Shown: one piece after another, positions 1-9,133 of the stretch
How the letters are laid out: the number at the start of each line of letters is the position of its first letter
Numbering within the stretch: the stretch's first letter is position 1
Made by a program: the position numbers and the translations under genes
Assembly (NCBI GenBank): GCA_041661445.1
Contig: JBAZUK010000005.1
Span: 1 to 64,000, forward strand
Source of the DNA: JBAZUK01 sp041661445
Lineage (GTDB): Bacteria; Chlamydiota; Chlamydiia; Chlamydiales; SM23-39
DNA: 64,000 nt
Reading direction: 5' to 3'
Notes under the pieces: generated by a model
What the model was told of the DNA's origin: nothing
What the model saw: only the letters and a program-made list of their open reading frames with translations
Database searches by the model: none

Positions 1-2
1 GA

Positions 3-1925
3 ATGAAAGAAAGCGGCGTTATCGGAACTAGTTATTTTGACTCTGATCCTTATAAAATTCTTGGATTTAATCTACAGTATTTTTCTAGGCTTGAAATATC
101 AGCTAACGTATGGATCTTTAAAAAAATATTAGAAGGCAGTTTTGGCAAGATGGGGTTTGGGGAGGATGCTGATAGGACTGCTAACATTAAGTTAGCGCTT
201 TTAAAAAACTCCGATGGTTTTGAATATCTCCCCGAAATAGCTGTTGGAATTAATGACTTTTTTGGATCAAGAAGATTTCATTCAAAGTATTTAGTCCTAA
301 CAAAACAGTTTACTGATCAAAACTTTGAATTGACCCTTGGTGTGGGAAAGGGAAGGATTAATGGGTTTTTTGCAGGAGCAGCTTATTTTCCCTTTTTAAA
401 CAAAAAGAATAATTTATATAGACAAATCGCTTTGTTTGCAGAATATGATGGAAATAATTATAAAAAGCATGAAATGGAACATCCTTCAGGCAGAGATGTC
501 AGATTTCCAGTAAATTTAGGAATAAATTTCCAGTTTAACGATATTTTTCAGTCTTCCATTTCAACTTTACGAGGAAAAAAGATTTCAGCCTCGTTCTGTG
601 CTAGTTACAATTTAGGACAAACAAAAGGAATCTTTCCTAAATACCTTGATCCCCCATTATTTTGTAATTATTCCATGCAAGGACAAGATAATGATATGCA
701 AAGAATTGCTCAATCATTTAAAGATCAGGGATTCGATCTGGTGCAGGCCTCATCGACAAGTGATTTTGATAACAGAAACCTCTATTTAACAGTTATTAAT
801 CTTAAGTATAGATCTTTAAAAACAGTTAAGTGCAGAATTCGGAATTTAATAAGTTTTCTTCCATTGGATGAATATGAGAAAATAAATATTTTTCTTCAAT
901 CGGACGGAATTGCATTATATGAATATATTTTTAAAAAATCTGATTTAGTTAATTACCAAGAAAGAAAAATTAATATTTTCGAGTTGGATTCGATCTGTGC
1001 AATTCAAGATCCCACAACAGCTGGAAACGATAATTGTAAAATTTTGTATGAAAGAAAAAAAGCCAACTGGATGTTGACTGTTAGACCTAAAGTTAACGCT
1101 TTTTTTAGCAGCTGCAGAGGAAAGTTCAAATATGATGGTGGTTTTTTGGCTACGCAGGAAGGATTTGTTTTTAAGGATTTGTATTATAATTTTCAGACCA
1201 GCTACATAATTAAATCAGCCAGTGCTGAAGTTGGAAGCAGGGATAAGTACAACCCTTCGCAACTGATTAATGTCAGATCAGATTTTGTTAAATATTTTGA
1301 GACGAATTCATTTCATATTGATAATTTATATATTCAAAAAAACTATAATCTGAAAAAGGCCTTGTTTGGAAAAATTTCACTTGGATATTTTGAACTCGCT
1401 TATGCCGGAATTGATGTTGAATGTTTATTTTATCCAGTTAATTCTTTTTATGGCGCTTCAATTGAGTTGGCAAATGTCTATAAAAGGGAATATCATGGAA
1501 TGGGATTTCAAAAAAAAATCAGAAAGTGGAACAACACAAGTCCCGAATATGTAAATTTTATCGGATATCAATATTTTCTAAATCTTTTTTTGGAAATAAA
1601 ACCCTTAGATGTTTCTATAAAGACTACCATAGGACAATTTCTGGCAAAAGATGTAGGTGTAAAATTTGAGATTTTTAGATATTTTAAAAGCGGACTAGAT
1701 GTCTCTTGCTGGATAACTTTTACAAATGGAAATGATAGAGTTAACAATCAAAGATATTTTGATAAGGGATTTTCATTGGCGGTTCCTCTGGATATTTTTA
1801 TGAATAAATCATCAAAAACAAAGACCTGCTTTAAAATGTCGCAATGGCTCAGGGATGTTGGGGCAAAAGCTAATACAGGAAAGGATTTGTATTCTATAAT
1901 CCACAATGAAAGATATTTTCCATAA
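3..1925 (+). CDS. YjbH-like outer-membrane exopolysaccharide protein, N-terminus cut off by window edge
   Basis: The reading frame is open from the window edge to 1925 (640 residues visible). The family (YjbH, group 4 capsule / exopolysaccharide outer-membrane proteins) normally begins with a signal peptide and a short 'TGL.N.PSA' block. Neither is visible, so the first 50-100 residues probably lie upstream and the ATG at 3 is internal. Family-like stretches are seen near residue 90 (SRRFHSKYLVLTK followed by a GVGKGRI block) and near the C terminus (GQFLAKDVGVKFEIFRYF, then FDKGFSLAVPLDIF), matching the usual 'yLa.D.G..f...R.F ... FdkG..i.iPl' ending. The rest is beta-rich with many aromatic residues, as expected of an outer-membrane barrel. 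The role would be polysaccharide export or assembly. The next gene follows after 50 bases on the same strand. The family call is fairly secure; the role in this organism is inferred. Confidence 0.75.
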   Translation: MKESGVIGTSYFDSDPYKILGFNLQYFSRLEISANVWIFKKILEGSFGKMGFGEDADRTANIKLALLKNSDGFEYLPEIAVGINDFFGSRRFHSKYLVLTKQFTDQNFELTLGVGKGRINGFFAGAAYFPFLNKKNNLYRQIALFAEYDGNNYKKHEMEHPSGRDVRFPVNLGINFQFNDIFQSSISTLRGKKISASFCASYNLGQTKGIFPKYLDPPLFCNYSMQGQDNDMQRIAQSFKDQGFDLVQASSTSDFDNRNLYLTVINLKYRSLKTVKCRIRNLISFLPLDEYEKINIFLQSDGIALYEYIFKKSDLVNYQERKINIFELDSICAIQDPTTAGNDNCKILYERKKANWMLTVRPKVNAFFSSCRGKFKYDGGFLATQEGFVFKDLYYNFQTSYIIKSASAEVGSRDKYNPSQLINVRSDFVKYFETNSFHIDNLYIQKNYNLKKALFGKISLGYFELAYAGIDVECLFYPVNSFYGASIELANVYKREYHGMGFQKKIRKWNNTSPEYVNFIGYQYFLNLFLEIKPLDVSIKTTIGQFLAKDVGVKFEIFRYFKSGLDVSCWITFTNGNDRVNNQRYFDKGFSLAVPLDIFMNKSSKTKTCFKMSQWLRDVGAKANTGKDLYSIIHNERYFP

Positions 1926-1975
1926 AAAGAATAAAATGTTAAGATAAAGTTTTTTATCATAATGTAGGTTGAAAA

Positions 1976-3577
1976 ATGAGAGCAGAAGAAGGTTTTTCAG
2001 AAGAGCAAATAAATATTCTTAAAAAATATGTAACAAATACCAGTAAAAATATTTTTGTTTTGAAAAATCTGCCTGAAGTAATCAAAGGTGCTTTGTTCTC
2101 CAAATACTCAAGGTCTCCTTTAGGACTTAGGGAATTATTATTAAAAGAATTTTTAAATGAGAATCAATCAGGGGAATCTGTTTGTGAAAACGATCTTGTA
2201 GAAACTCAAAAAGCTCAGGATTTTTATGATAAAATTCTAGATGGATATGGTGATGATTCGATAGGGGAGCTCGGCGGAGCGCATTTAGCAATAGAAAACG
2301 TTTCCATGATAGCAGCAAAAGCTATTGAAGACTGCCGCATCGGTGGCTCGCCTTTAGAAAAATCAACAAGATATATCTGTTTTGATCAAAAAATTAATGA
2401 TGATTATCGTTTTTATAAAGAACCGATTTTGATGACATCGGCTTTCAAGGATATATATTTAAATACATGTAGAAATCTTTTTGATACTTATGCAAGGCTA
2501 ATCCCTCCTGTTACTGAGCTCATTGAAAAAAACTTTCCTCAAAAAGAAGGAATTTCTCCCGGAGCTTTTAAAGCAGCTCTAAGAGCAAAAGTATTGGATT
2601 GCATAAGAGGGATTTTACCTGCCAGCACTCTAACTAACTTAGGAGTTTTTGGGAATGGAAGGTTTTTTGAAAATTTAATTAAAAAATTATCATGTCATAA
2701 TTTGGTTGAAATGCAGGATGTTGGAAAAACAGCATTTAATGAATTGACAGGTGTTATTCCATCTTTTGTGAAAAGATCTGATAATAACAATAAGTGTCAA
2801 ATGGAGTATTCCAAATTTATTGAAAATACGAAGCAAAATTTAAAATGCCTGTCCAGAGAATATGTTGATGATAGTGTAAATAATGCATCAGGGGTCTCCT
2901 TGATCAATTATAATCCGGATGATCTTTATAAGGTTTGTGCAGCGCTTCTTTTTGATTATTCAGAAAACGATTTAAAATCGATTCAGTCAATGTGTAGAAA
3001 TTTACCAAAGGAAGAAATATTAAGAATTTTTGAATCTGTTGCAAGCCTTAGAGAGAACAGAAGACACAAATCTCCCAGAGCTTTGGAAAATGCAGATTTT
3101 ACGTTTGAAATAGTAGCTGATTTTGGCATTTATAGAGATTTGCAAAGACATAGAATGCTAACTCAGGAAAGACAGCTTCTTTCCTGCAATTTAGGATATT
3201 ATATTCCTCACGAATTAGTTGGAACTCCAATGCAAAAAGATTATGTAAATGCGATGAATTGTGCAAGAGACGCCTACGAAATGATTTCAAAAGAATTTCC
3301 TGAAGAAGCTCAATATGTCGTACCGATGGCTTATAATTTGAGATGGTATTTTAAATTAAACCTCAGGGCGCTTCAGTGGTTATGTGAACTTAGATCATCT
3401 GCCGCGGGCCATTCCGGTTATAGACTTGTTGCTCAGAATATGGTTAAACAGGTCTGCAGCGCAATTCCTGAATTTACCAATTTTTTTAAGTTTGTTGATT
3501 TCCAATCTTATGATTTAGGTAGAATGAAACAAGAAATTAATCGAGAAGAAAAAATAGCAGCAAGGTCGAATGTCTAA
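1976..3577 (+). CDS. thyX: Double-length flavin-dependent thymidylate synthase, ThyX family
   Basis: ThyX methylates dUMP to dTMP using FAD, NADPH and methylene-tetrahydrofolate. At 533 residues this protein is about twice the length of ordinary ThyX (220-250) and looks like two ThyX-like halves in tandem. The N-terminal half carries DDSIGELGGAHLAIE and SPLEKSTRYICF, which resemble the ThyX 'D.S..E...f.f.i...S...Q..R' region. The C-terminal half carries DLQRHRMLTQERQLLS, the counterpart of the RHR signature, and a later RALQWLCELRSS block. Long ThyX proteins of this kind are known in Chlamydiae. A TAGG ribosome site at 1965-1968 sits seven bases before the ATG. The last eight bases overlap the following transporter gene, so the two are probably cotranscribed. 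Motif spacing deviates from canonical RHRx7S. Confidence 0.85.
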   Translation: MRAEEGFSEEQINILKKYVTNTSKNIFVLKNLPEVIKGALFSKYSRSPLGLRELLLKEFLNENQSGESVCENDLVETQKAQDFYDKILDGYGDDSIGELGGAHLAIENVSMIAAKAIEDCRIGGSPLEKSTRYICFDQKINDDYRFYKEPILMTSAFKDIYLNTCRNLFDTYARLIPPVTELIEKNFPQKEGISPGAFKAALRAKVLDCIRGILPASTLTNLGVFGNGRFFENLIKKLSCHNLVEMQDVGKTAFNELTGVIPSFVKRSDNNNKCQMEYSKFIENTKQNLKCLSREYVDDSVNNASGVSLINYNPDDLYKVCAALLFDYSENDLKSIQSMCRNLPKEEILRIFESVASLRENRRHKSPRALENADFTFEIVADFGIYRDLQRHRMLTQERQLLSCNLGYYIPHELVGTPMQKDYVNAMNCARDAYEMISKEFPEEAQYVVPMAYNLRWYFKLNLRALQWLCELRSSAAGHSGYRLVAQNMVKQVCSAIPEFTNFFKFVDFQSYDLGRMKQEINREEKIAARSNV

Positions 3578-4772
3578 CCTTAAATTAATACCTGGCAGTA
3601 TTTTTGGCGGAATGCTATTAATTGCAGGATGTTGTATTGGGGCTGGCATGTTAGGTCTCCCGATTCTTTTGGGCCTATGCGGCTTTATGCCATCAATGTT
3701 ACTTCTTTTTGCTTCATGGATTTTCATGACGTTCACTGGGCTTCTTTTAGTTGAGATAAATGGATGGTTCTATGAGCAGGTGAATATTATTTCAATGTCA
3801 AAGAAGGCGTTAGGCCCGATTGGACAGGCTATAAGCTGGATTTTGTATTTGTCTTTATTTTATTCGCTCGGGGTTGCGTATATTTCAGGCGGAGGTAAAA
3901 TATTTTTTTCTTTTTTTCCCTTTTTCGGTTCATCCGTATTAGCAATAATATTTTTTGTTGCAATATTTGCTTCATTAGTTTTTTTAGGAACAAAGATAGT
4001 AGATTTTTCTAATCGCCTTTTAATGGTTGGCCTGGTCGTATCTTACTTAATAATGACCTTTTTAGCAGTTCCTAAAATAAATTCTTCTTATTTCACATAT
4101 GTAAATATGAAATATTTTTTATCACCTCTTCCCGTATTAATTACTTCTTTTGGTTTTCATAATATGATCCCATCTTTAACGGCATATATGAAAGGGGATC
4201 TGAAAAGAACTAAAATAGCTATAATCGGCGGAAGCGCCATTTCTCTAATTATATATTTTTTCTGGGTTGTCATTGTATTAGGAATAATCCCTTTAGAAGG
4301 TGAAAATGGCTTAAGAGAAGCCTTTTTAAAAGGAAATGAGGCAACAATTCCGTTAAGAAATATTTTAAAATCAAAAATTATTATTAGTTTTGCCGGTTTT
4401 TTTGCTTTCTTTGCCATAGTAACATCTTTTTTAACACAAACTTTAGGATTAACTCACTTTTTAGCCGATGGCCTTAAAATTAAAATCAATTCCAAAAATA
4501 ATTGGTGGCTTATTCTTCTGGCTGTCGTTCCATCTACAGTTTTTTCTTTAATTTATCCCGATGTTTTTTTTAAGGCTTTAGATTTCGCCGGAGCATACTG
4601 CGCAGTTATACTTTTTGGCATCCTGCCGGCTTTAATGGCTTGGATCGGTAGATATATTACTAAAGAAACTTCGATTTATCATGTCAGGGGAGGAAAGCTT
4701 TCATTAATTGTAGTATTTCTATTTTCTTTCATTATAATATTGAGTCAATTATTGATTTTTTTTGGTTTTTAA
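3570..4772 (+). CDS. tyrP: Aromatic amino acid transporter (TyrP/HAAAP family), first tandem copy
   Basis: This 400-residue protein is almost entirely hydrophobic, with about eleven predicted membrane spans, and begins with the family signature GCCIGAGMLGLPI in its first helix. The HAAAP family (TyrP, Mtr, TnaB) imports tyrosine or tryptophan with protons across the inner membrane. Other conserved stretches are TSFGFHNMIPSLTAYM (around residue 190) and FFAIVTSFLTQTLGLTHFLADG. It overlaps thyX by eight bases and is followed after one base by a second, related transporter. Tandem tyrP genes are a known chlamydial feature, and copy number varies among Chlamydia pneumoniae strains. The substrate (tyrosine or tryptophan) cannot be decided from sequence alone. 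Confidence 0.87.
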   Translation: MSNLKLIPGSIFGGMLLIAGCCIGAGMLGLPILLGLCGFMPSMLLLFASWIFMTFTGLLLVEINGWFYEQVNIISMSKKALGPIGQAISWILYLSLFYSLGVAYISGGGKIFFSFFPFFGSSVLAIIFFVAIFASLVFLGTKIVDFSNRLLMVGLVVSYLIMTFLAVPKINSSYFTYVNMKYFLSPLPVLITSFGFHNMIPSLTAYMKGDLKRTKIAIIGGSAISLIIYFFWVVIVLGIIPLEGENGLREAFLKGNEATIPLRNILKSKIIISFAGFFAFFAIVTSFLTQTLGLTHFLADGLKIKINSKNNWWLILLAVVPSTVFSLIYPDVFFKALDFAGAYCAVILFGILPALMAWIGRYITKETSIYHVRGGKLSLIVVFLFSFIIILSQLLIFFGF

Positions 4773-4773
4773 C

Positions 4774-6000
4774 ATGAAAATTGCAAATAAATTTTTTGGA
4801 TCGATTTTATTAATATCCGGGACAACTATCGGAGCAGGCATGTTGGGTTTGCCTGTTTTAACTAGTTTTAGCGGATTTTTTCCTTCTATTATTGTTTTTG
4901 TTGTTTTTTGGATTTATACACTTACGACTGCATTTTTATTACTTGAAGCCAATTTGACTTTTGAAGGAAATGTTAATTTAATTACGATGTCCGAAAAGAC
5001 CCTGGGTTTTTTAGGGAAGTCTTTCACCTGGGTATTTTATTTATTATTATTATATTCATTATCAGCTGCCTATATGGCAGGAAGCGCGCCTCTTTTTGCT
5101 GAAGCAATCAAATTCTTAACGGGATATGAACTTCAATCTTGGGCCAGGCCTTTGCCTCTTTTGGTTTTTTTTGGAGTTTTTGTATATCTTGGAGCTAAAC
5201 CTGCAGACTATGTAAATAGAATGTTAATGACTGGATTGGTGGTTTCTTATCTTGTCTTAGCATTTTTTTTGCCAAAAAATGTAGATTTTAATTTATTGAA
5301 GCATTTTGATTTTCCAGCAATTGCCATTGCTTTTCCAATTGTGCTTACATCTTTTGGATATCATGTTGTAATTCCAACTCTTACGACATATATGCGGCAC
5401 GATGTTAAAAGAATGAAATTAGCTATTATAATAGGAAGCGCAATTCCTTTACTAATTTATGTTTTTTGGGAATTTATGGTCCTAGGCATAGTAAAATTAG
5501 ATGGATCAAATGGTCTGGTTAATATGTATTATCAAGGAGAATCTAGCACAAGTTCACTTGTAAACACATTAGCAGGAGTTGGGGGAAGGAAATGGATTGC
5601 AACGGCTTCAAATTACTTCTCATTTTTTGCCATTGTGACATCATTTATCGGTATCACACTTAGCTTAACTGATTTTATATCTGATGGATTTAAGTTAAAA
5701 AAAAATAAAAAGGGAAGATTATTAGCCTGTATCATTACATTTTTGCCTCCTGTAATTTTTTTATATGGTTATCAAAGTGTTTTTCTTAATGCTTTACAGT
5801 ATGCGGGTATTTTTGTTGCAATACTGCTTGGTATAATGCCAGCGCTTATGGTATGGAAATTAAAAAGCAAAATAAAATTTTATAATACTTTTTGGGGAAA
5901 AACTATTTTGATCTGTGTTATTCTTGGGGGTGTAATAATTATCGGATTTGGAATAGCAGAAAAAATGGGTTATTTAAATTCTCTTATCAAAGGCTACTAA
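4774..6000 (+). CDS. tyrP: Aromatic amino acid transporter (TyrP/HAAAP family), second tandem copy
   Basis: This is a paralogue of the preceding gene with the same order of motifs: SGTTIGAGMLGLPVL in helix 1, LTSFGYHVVIPTLTTYMRHDVKRMK in the middle (note the basic loop) and FSFFAIVTSFIGITLSLTDFISDG. The frame extends upstream to a TTG at 4762, but the ATG at 4774, one base after the stop of copy 1, gives the start that aligns with the first copy (MKIANKFFGSILLISG against LIPGSIFGGMLLIAG) and is preferred, giving 408 residues. It probably imports an aromatic amino acid. The copies are clearly diverged, so this is an old duplication rather than a recent amplification. uvrB follows six bases later and may be cotranscribed. 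Confidence 0.86.
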   Translation: MKIANKFFGSILLISGTTIGAGMLGLPVLTSFSGFFPSIIVFVVFWIYTLTTAFLLLEANLTFEGNVNLITMSEKTLGFLGKSFTWVFYLLLLYSLSAAYMAGSAPLFAEAIKFLTGYELQSWARPLPLLVFFGVFVYLGAKPADYVNRMLMTGLVVSYLVLAFFLPKNVDFNLLKHFDFPAIAIAFPIVLTSFGYHVVIPTLTTYMRHDVKRMKLAIIIGSAIPLLIYVFWEFMVLGIVKLDGSNGLVNMYYQGESSTSSLVNTLAGVGGRKWIATASNYFSFFAIVTSFIGITLSLTDFISDGFKLKKNKKGRLLACIITFLPPVIFLYGYQSVFLNALQYAGIFVAILLGIMPALMVWKLKSKIKFYNTFWGKTILICVILGGVIIIGFGIAEKMGYLNSLIKGY

Positions 6001-6006
6001 AATAAC

Positions 6007-7995
6007 ATGTTTCAGTTAACAACCGAATTCACCCCAAGGGGTGATCAACCTCAGGCAATTGAGAAATTAACTAAAGGAATTTTAGATAACAAACGATCTC
6101 AAGTCCTTTTGGGAATTACAGGTTCAGGTAAAACTTTTACGATGGCGAACATAATCCAAAATGTTCAAAAACCGACGTTGATTTTAGCTCATAACAAAAC
6201 TTTGGCAGCACAGCTATATCAAGAATTTAAATCTTTTTTTCCTAATAATGCAGTTGAGTATTTCGTTTCTTATTATGATTATTATCAACCCGAAGCTTAT
6301 ATAGCTAGAACTGATACATACATTGAAAAAGATTTAGCTATAAATGATAAAATCGACAAAATGAGATTAAGCTCAACAAGGTCGTTAATTGAAAGAGATG
6401 ATGTAATTATCGTTTCTTCAATATCTTGTATTTATGGCCTGGGTATTCCAGAGTTTTACGCTAAGATGGTTCTGACATTAAATGTTGGAGCCGAAATTAG
6501 AAGAGATGATGTTCTGCTTCATTTAGTAGAACTGCACTACAAAAGAAATGATTATGAGCTTGCGAGAGGTAATTTTAGAGTTAGGGGAGACGTTTTAGAA
6601 ATCGTTCCCGCTTATGAAGAAGACATAGCTTATAGAATTGAATTTTTTGGTGATGAGATTGAAAGAATTAGTAAAATAGATCCTTTAACTTTTCAAATTT
6701 TTGAAAGAATTGATAAGATTACTATTTATCCCGGATCCCACTTCGTTACTCCAGAAGATGTGAGATTTACTGCAATCGACAGAATAAAAATAGAGCTTGA
6801 GGATAGGATTTCTTATTTTGAAAAAAATAATAAATTGCTTGAAAAGCAAAGAATAAAAGAAAGAACGAATTATGACATTGAGATGATGAAAGAGATTGGA
6901 TATTGCAAAGGAGTTGAGAATTATTCAAGGCATTTTAGCGACAGAAGACCAACTGAACCTCCTCCATGTCTTTTAGATTATTTCCCAAAAGATTTTTTGA
7001 TGTTTATTGATGAATCACATCAAACGCTCCCTCAAATGCATGCCATGTATAATGGTGATAGGGCTAGAAAAGAAGCCTTGATTGAATTTGGTTTTAGGCT
7101 TCCTTCGGCATATGATAATAGACCGTTAAAATTTGATGAAGTACAGGAAAAGATCAATCAGGTTATTTTTGTGTCGGCAACACCGGGGGAGTGGGAAATA
7201 AAAGAATCAGGGAAAGATTTGATAGAACAAATTATTCGTCCAACAGGCCTATTAGATCCTAAAATAGAAGTAAGAAAAGCTGAAAATCAAGTAGATGATG
7301 TTTTAGAACAGATTAGAATTGAGACCCAGAAGAATGGCAGGGTTTTAGTGACAACTTTGACAAAGAAGCTGGCAGAAGATTTATCCAAGTTTCTAAACGA
7401 TATTGAAGTTAAAGCGAAATATTTACATTCTGACATCGATACTTTAGAAAGAATTGCAATAATTAAGGACTTGAGATTAGGTAAGTTTGATGTTTTGGTC
7501 GGCATCAATCTTTTAAGAGAAGGTCTTGATATTCCCGAGGTGTCTTTAGTAGCTATCCTGGATGCTGATAAACAAGGATTTTTGAGATCGGAAACATCTC
7601 TTATTCAAAGTTGTGGCAGAGCTGCTAGAAATGTAAATGGCAGAGTAATAATGTATGCCGATGTAGAAACTATGGCAATAAAGCATACAATAGCAATCAC
7701 TAATAGAAGAAGAGCTATTCAACAAGATTACAATGAAAAAAACAAAATAATACCTAAAACAATTGTTAAAGCGAAAATTGAGACTGTTGAAGAGACTTTT
7801 GGAATCAAAGAAGACATTATAGATGAAGTCAGACATTTAGATATTAAAAAAATTCATAATACAGATGATCTTGAAAACAAGATAAAAGATTGCGAAAAAG
7901 AAATGAAAAAAGCTGCTAAAGAGTTGAGATTTGAAGATGCCGCTAAATTAAGAGATCTTTTGCACTACTATGAAAATCTTGAAATCGTAAAATGA
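6007..7995 (+). CDS. uvrB: Excinuclease ABC subunit B
   Basis: UvrB is the damage-verifying helicase-like subunit of nucleotide excision repair, loaded by UvrA and then binding UvrC. The protein has the usual length (662 residues) and all landmarks: Walker A GITGSGKT near residue 38; the beta-hairpin YYDYYQPEAYIARTDTYIEKD, whose tyrosines insert into DNA; the DESHQTLPQMHAM helicase motif II; the INLLREGLDIPEVSLVAILDADK block; motif VI QSCGRAARNVNG; and a C-terminal UVR domain (DCEKEMKKAAKELRFEDAAKLRD) that contacts UvrC. No key residue appears changed. It sits directly behind the two transporters with a six-base gap and six bases before a glycosyltransferase, marking the boundary between housekeeping genes and the polysaccharide region. 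Confidence 0.97.
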   Translation: MFQLTTEFTPRGDQPQAIEKLTKGILDNKRSQVLLGITGSGKTFTMANIIQNVQKPTLILAHNKTLAAQLYQEFKSFFPNNAVEYFVSYYDYYQPEAYIARTDTYIEKDLAINDKIDKMRLSSTRSLIERDDVIIVSSISCIYGLGIPEFYAKMVLTLNVGAEIRRDDVLLHLVELHYKRNDYELARGNFRVRGDVLEIVPAYEEDIAYRIEFFGDEIERISKIDPLTFQIFERIDKITIYPGSHFVTPEDVRFTAIDRIKIELEDRISYFEKNNKLLEKQRIKERTNYDIEMMKEIGYCKGVENYSRHFSDRRPTEPPPCLLDYFPKDFLMFIDESHQTLPQMHAMYNGDRARKEALIEFGFRLPSAYDNRPLKFDEVQEKINQVIFVSATPGEWEIKESGKDLIEQIIRPTGLLDPKIEVRKAENQVDDVLEQIRIETQKNGRVLVTTLTKKLAEDLSKFLNDIEVKAKYLHSDIDTLERIAIIKDLRLGKFDVLVGINLLREGLDIPEVSLVAILDADKQGFLRSETSLIQSCGRAARNVNGRVIMYADVETMAIKHTIAITNRRRAIQQDYNEKNKIIPKTIVKAKIETVEETFGIKEDIIDEVRHLDIKKIHNTDDLENKIKDCEKEMKKAAKELRFEDAAKLRDLLHYYENLEIVK

Positions 7996-8001
7996 TTTTT
8001 T

Positions 8002-9102
8002 ATGAATAGAAACTTATATTCTATCAATAATAATAAACTTCTTTCATTACTGTTGTATTTATTTGATTTTTTTAGCGTCTTTTTCGTTAAAAAATCTAAA
8101 AATTCTCAAAAGTCGATACAAAGTCCTAAAAAAATTCTTGTTTCCAACATTGCCCATCTTGGAGATGTGATTCTTTCTTTGGGAATTTTGCCTGTTTTAA
8201 AAAAGGAATTTCCTGATGCTAAAATATATTTTTTATGCGGTTCCTGGTCTAATGAAATTGTCCAAGCTCATCCATTAATAGATGGTTTTTGTAATTTTGA
8301 TCATTATAAATTAAATAGATCAAATGTTTTTTTTATAAAAAAAATTATAAAGCATTTTAGAACAAGAAGAGAAGCAATCAAATTTATAAAAAATGAAAAT
8401 ATATCTCTGGCAGTAGATTTAAGGTTGCACTTTCCAAACTCTATCCCGCTATTATATAAAGGGAGAATAGAAACAAGATTGGGATACACATGCGCCGGTT
8501 TTGGATGTTTTCTTACTCACTGGTTGGATTATGAAAAAAAAGATGTCCACATAACCAAATATTATATTGATTTGATTGATCCTTTTTTAAAAAACAAGAT
8601 TCTAGATAAGCAGCTTCTGCCAAAACTTCATGTTGAGAATGTGATAATTTCTAAAGAAATTATAACGAAGCTTCCGGATAATTATTATGTTATTCATATT
8701 GGATCAGGAGATAAATTAAAGATGATCGATATTCAATATTGGATAGAGATAAAAAACAGGCTCGTTTTAAACAAAATTCCGATCGTTTTTACAGGCAATG
8801 GCGAATTTGAAAATGAAATGATTAATCAGATCATAAACGGTAGCGATTTTTGCATTAATTTATGCGGCGGCTTAAATTTAAACGATTTATTTTTTGTTGT
8901 TAAGAACTCTAAAAAAATAATAAGTGTTGATACATTGATTCCACATATTGCAGCTGCTTTCGATATTCCAGCAGCTATTTTTTACAACCAAACCAACAAT
9001 CATCATAATTGGGTTTTGAAAAAAGATAACATAATAGTTATTGAATTCGATCCTCAAAATTTGAATAATATTGATTTAAACGATTTACATAATTTTATTT
9101 AA
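8002..9102 (+). CDS. Glycosyltransferase family 9 (heptosyltransferase-like)
   Basis: GT9 enzymes (WaaC, WaaF and relatives) add heptose or other sugars to lipid A core or glycans at the cytoplasmic face of the inner membrane. The 366-residue protein shows a hydrophobic N-terminal stretch (residues 11-30), then the GT-B first-domain motif ILVSNIAHLGDVILSLGILP near residue 49, and the second-domain pattern VIHIGSGDK with IIFTGN-like and VDTLIPHIAAAFDIPAAIFY blocks near the C terminus. The classic 'DSG..H.A' is replaced by 'VDTLIPHIAAA', a normal variation in this family. No clear ribosome site precedes the ATG, which lies six bases after uvrB, so coupling to uvrB translation is plausible. The donor and acceptor sugars are unknown. 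Confidence 0.82.
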   Translation: MNRNLYSINNNKLLSLLLYLFDFFSVFFVKKSKNSQKSIQSPKKILVSNIAHLGDVILSLGILPVLKKEFPDAKIYFLCGSWSNEIVQAHPLIDGFCNFDHYKLNRSNVFFIKKIIKHFRTRREAIKFIKNENISLAVDLRLHFPNSIPLLYKGRIETRLGYTCAGFGCFLTHWLDYEKKDVHITKYYIDLIDPFLKNKILDKQLLPKLHVENVIISKEIITKLPDNYYVIHIGSGDKLKMIDIQYWIEIKNRLVLNKIPIVFTGNGEFENEMINQIINGSDFCINLCGGLNLNDLFFVVKNSKKIISVDTLIPHIAAAFDIPAAIFYNQTNNHHNWVLKKDNIIVIEFDPQNLNNIDLNDLHNFI

Positions 9103-9133
9103 TCAACTTTAGAATAAAGAAAGTGCTGTTGTA

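Noticed and set aside
1943..1958. GATAAA/TTTATC six-base hairpin before thyX
   Set aside because: Too short and AT-only to be a convincing terminator or regulator.
7546..7836. 96-codon frame opposite uvrB
   Set aside because: It is the complement of conserved UvrB helicase motifs and has no independent support.
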